Part shown: positions 62,567 through 64,000 of the stretch, in pieces | Layout: each line of letters starts with the position of its first letter | How positions within the stretch are numbered: position 1 is the stretch's first letter | DNA from: Trueperaceae bacterium | Lineage (GTDB): Bacteria; Deinococcota; Deinococci; Deinococcales; Trueperaceae | Direction: 5' to 3' | Assembly (NCBI GenBank): GCA_023954415.1 | Contig: JAMLIB010000001.1 | Coordinates: 328,001-392,000 of the forward strand | Length of the DNA stretch: 64,000 bases | Translations under genes and position numbers: made by a program | Notes under the pieces: model-generated | What the model was told of the DNA's origin: nothing | Databases searched by the model: none | What the model saw: the letters and a program-made list of their open reading frames with translations, nothing else

Positions 62567-63226
62567 ATGAGCAAGCTGCCCGTCTTCCCCTTGGACGTCG
62601 TCGTCTTCCCAGGCATGACCGTCCCGCTGCACGCCCACGAGGAGCGCTACAAGCGCCTGGTCCGTGAGGTGCTCGCGCAGGAGGAGGAGCCCAAGCGCTT
62701 CATCATCGTCTACTCGGACGCCGCCCCGGCCATCACGGATGTCGCGCCCCGCATGGCGCGTTACGGCACCGTGGTGCACGTACTCTCGGCCGAGGAGAAC
62801 GTCGACGGCACCTTCGACCTGCTCGTGCACGGTCAAGAGCGCACGCGCGTCGAGGTCGACACCGTCGTCGAGGTCACGGAGCGCGGCGGCTCGAGCAGAC
62901 CCCTCGGTTACGCCGAGGAGCGCCCCGCGCCCCTCTACCGGGGCGACCCGAACGAGGAGGCCATCGCGGCCTGGGACGCCCTCGACACCTTCCGGACCTA
63001 CGCCGGCACGCGTTTCGACGGCGACGCCGGCGAGGAGATAGACAAGCACGTTCCCGAAGACCCCTTCTACCAGGCGTCGTTCGTGTGTGCGAACATCCTC
63101 GTTCCCACGGCCGCCAAGCAGACGTTGCTCGAGGCCGAGTCCTTGCGCGAGCGCTTCGACCTGGCTCGCGGCATGATGCTCGAGCGTATGCAGCGTAGGG
63201 GGCGCGCCAAGCGGGGAAGGGCGTGA
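62567..63226 (+). CDS. Lon substrate-binding-domain protein
   Basis: A 219-residue stand-alone LON N-terminal domain: LPVFPLDVVVFPGMTVPLHAHEERYKRLVREVLAQ, RYGTVVHVLSAEENVDGTFDLLVHGQERTRV, and a C-terminal helical part (AKQTLLEAESLRERFDLARGMMLERM). It lacks the AAA+ and protease domains. Such proteins occur in many bacteria with unknown role. Its stop overlaps the truD start (GTGA). Confidence 0.9.
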   Translation: MSKLPVFPLDVVVFPGMTVPLHAHEERYKRLVREVLAQEEEPKRFIIVYSDAAPAITDVAPRMARYGTVVHVLSAEENVDGTFDLLVHGQERTRVEVDTVVEVTERGGSSRPLGYAEERPAPLYRGDPNEEAIAAWDALDTFRTYAGTRFDGDAGEEIDKHVPEDPFYQASFVCANILVPTAAKQTLLEAESLRERFDLARGMMLERMQRRGRAKRGRA

Positions 63227-64000
63227 CGGCCGCGGGCGAGCCGGTGGACAATGCGCGCGAGCCGCTCTCGGGGGCCGCCGTCGCGGCCGACGAGTCGGAG
63301 CGGGAGAGGTTCGCGTTCGACTGGGGCGACCTGCCCCTCGTCACCCCCGAGGTGCCGGGTAGCGGCGGCGTCATCCGCACGGCGCCCGAGGACTTCCGGG
63401 TGACCGAGCTGCCCGCCTACCTGCCGGAAGGGTCGGGGTCACACCGGTACCTGCTCATCGAGAAGCGGGACCTCACCACGCGCGACCTCGTGCAGGCGCT
63501 GCGGCGCGCCGGCGTCGAGCAGAGCTCCATCGGCGTCGCCGGCCTGAAGGACAAGGCCGCCGTCACCGTGCAGTGGCTGTCGCTGCCCAAGCGCTACGGC
63601 GAAGCGGTGAACGAGCTGCTCGCCCTGCCCGGCGTGCGTCTCCTCGAGGAGAGCTACCACCGCAACAAGCTCGGGATCGGGCATCTTCGCGGCAACCGGT
63701 TCGAGGTGACCGTCCAAGGGGTCGACGACGGCGCCGCCCTGCGCGCCGGCGCGGTCCTCGACCGGCTCGCAGCCAGCGGTTCCCCCAACTGGTTCGGGCC
63801 GCAGCGGTTCGGGCGGTTCGGTGGCAACGCCTACGACGGCCTGAGGGTAGTGCGGGGCGAGCGCGTGCCGGGCGGGCACTACCTTCAGCGCTTCTTCGTG
63901 GCGGCCCTGCAGTCGCTCCTGTTCAACGCCATGCTGGCCGAACGCGTGGAGCGCGGCTGGTACACGACCGTCGTGAACGGCGATTGGGCGCGCAAGCACG
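63223..64000 (+). CDS. truD: tRNA pseudouridine(13) synthase TruD (3' end beyond window)
   Basis: 259 codons are visible. The catalytic motif GVAGLKDKAAVTVQW (about residues 105-119) holds the active-site Asp; EDFRVTELPAYLPEGSGSHRYLLIEKR and YHRNKLGIGHLRGNRFEVTVQG are other TruD signatures, and SPNWFGPQRFGRFGGN begins the TRUD insertion. It modifies U13 of tRNA-Glu in the cytoplasm; the tRNA-Asp gene 770 bp upstream may be coincidence. GTG start overlapping the preceding stop by 4 bp. Confidence 0.93.
   Translation, partial: MTAAGEPVDNAREPLSGAAVAADESERERFAFDWGDLPLVTPEVPGSGGVIRTAPEDFRVTELPAYLPEGSGSHRYLLIEKRDLTTRDLVQALRRAGVEQSSIGVAGLKDKAAVTVQWLSLPKRYGEAVNELLALPGVRLLEESYHRNKLGIGHLRGNRFEVTVQGVDDGAALRAGAVLDRLAASGSPNWFGPQRFGRFGGNAYDGLRVVRGERVPGGHYLQRFFVAALQSLLFNAMLAERVERGWYTTVVNGDWARKH

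Noticed and set aside
63223-64000. Truncated truD pseudogene
   Set aside because: The frame is simply cut by the window edge.

Overview
The window is a compact, very GC-rich bacterial chromosome segment made almost entirely of housekeeping genes. I see no transposase, integrase, phage gene, CRISPR array or rRNA. The mix suggests a Deinococcota member, perhaps the Truepera lineage (inference). The hints are futalosine-type menaquinone genes (mqnD, a UbiA/MqnP-like gene, menG), a stand-alone GidA-related flavoprotein of a kind I recall from Thermus, the recR-ybaB-dnaX block, and many genes with a TAnnnT -10 box only 6-9 nt before the start codon, as expected for leaderless mRNAs in Deinococcus. 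GTG and TTG starts and 1-14 bp gene overlaps are common.

Layout. 1-4 kb: end of a secreted protein gene, an HD phosphohydrolase and folC, then (minus) plsY, recO and a cupin downstream of topA (4.0-7.0 kb). 7.1-10.4 kb (minus): dnaX-ybaB-recR. 10.5-15.6 kb (plus): patatin, DUF815 ATPase and a SERCA-like calcium ATPase. 15.6-18.6 kb (minus): an exported flavoprotein and an MGDG-synthase-like glycosyltransferase. 18.7-28.5 kb: PrcB-type lipoprotein, dgt, HisN-like phosphatase, ispG, cobalamin adenosyltransferase, a predicted outer-membrane protein, pyrD, scpA and typA. 28.8-36.5 kb: gnd, glutaredoxin, menG and two co-transcribed genes, mqnD with a CoA-binding protein, a PIG-L deacetylase and a GNAT. 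36.6-38.0 kb: infC-rpmI-rplT. 38-41 kb: TetR regulator, 2-hydroxyacid dehydrogenase and hisD. 41-46 kb (minus): dxr, two site-2 proteases, a glycosyltransferase and a metallo-beta-lactamase-fold hydrolase. 46-47.5 kb: CBS-ACT protein and YlmH-like protein. 47.6-52.3 kb (minus): cdaA-cdaR-def-fmt-der. 52.5-58.5 kb (plus): prfB, phosphoesterase, ygfZ, a two-subunit B12 acyl-CoA mutase and a LysM/M23 peptidase. 58.6-64 kb: zinc-ribbon protein, an unknown gene, DUF512 radical-SAM-like protein, UbiA prenyltransferase, tRNA-Asp, Lon-domain protein and truD (cut by the window edge).

Recoding and unusual initiation stand out. dnaX has an A7 slippery tract followed six bases later by a hairpin; the zero frame stops at once, while the -1 frame stays open for 214 more residues, predicting a short and a long DnaX from one gene. 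prfB has the classic +1 frameshift at CTT-TGA-C. infC starts at ATT behind a strong Shine-Dalgarno. The cdaA leader consists of three tandem 65-66 bp repeats. The acyl-CoA mutase carries the Phe/Gln pair of isobutyryl-CoA mutase rather than the Tyr/Arg pair of methylmalonyl-CoA mutase, and the adenosyltransferase that could supply its cofactor is in the same window. Two further leaders (before rpmI and before the zinc-ribbon gene) have attenuator-like structure.
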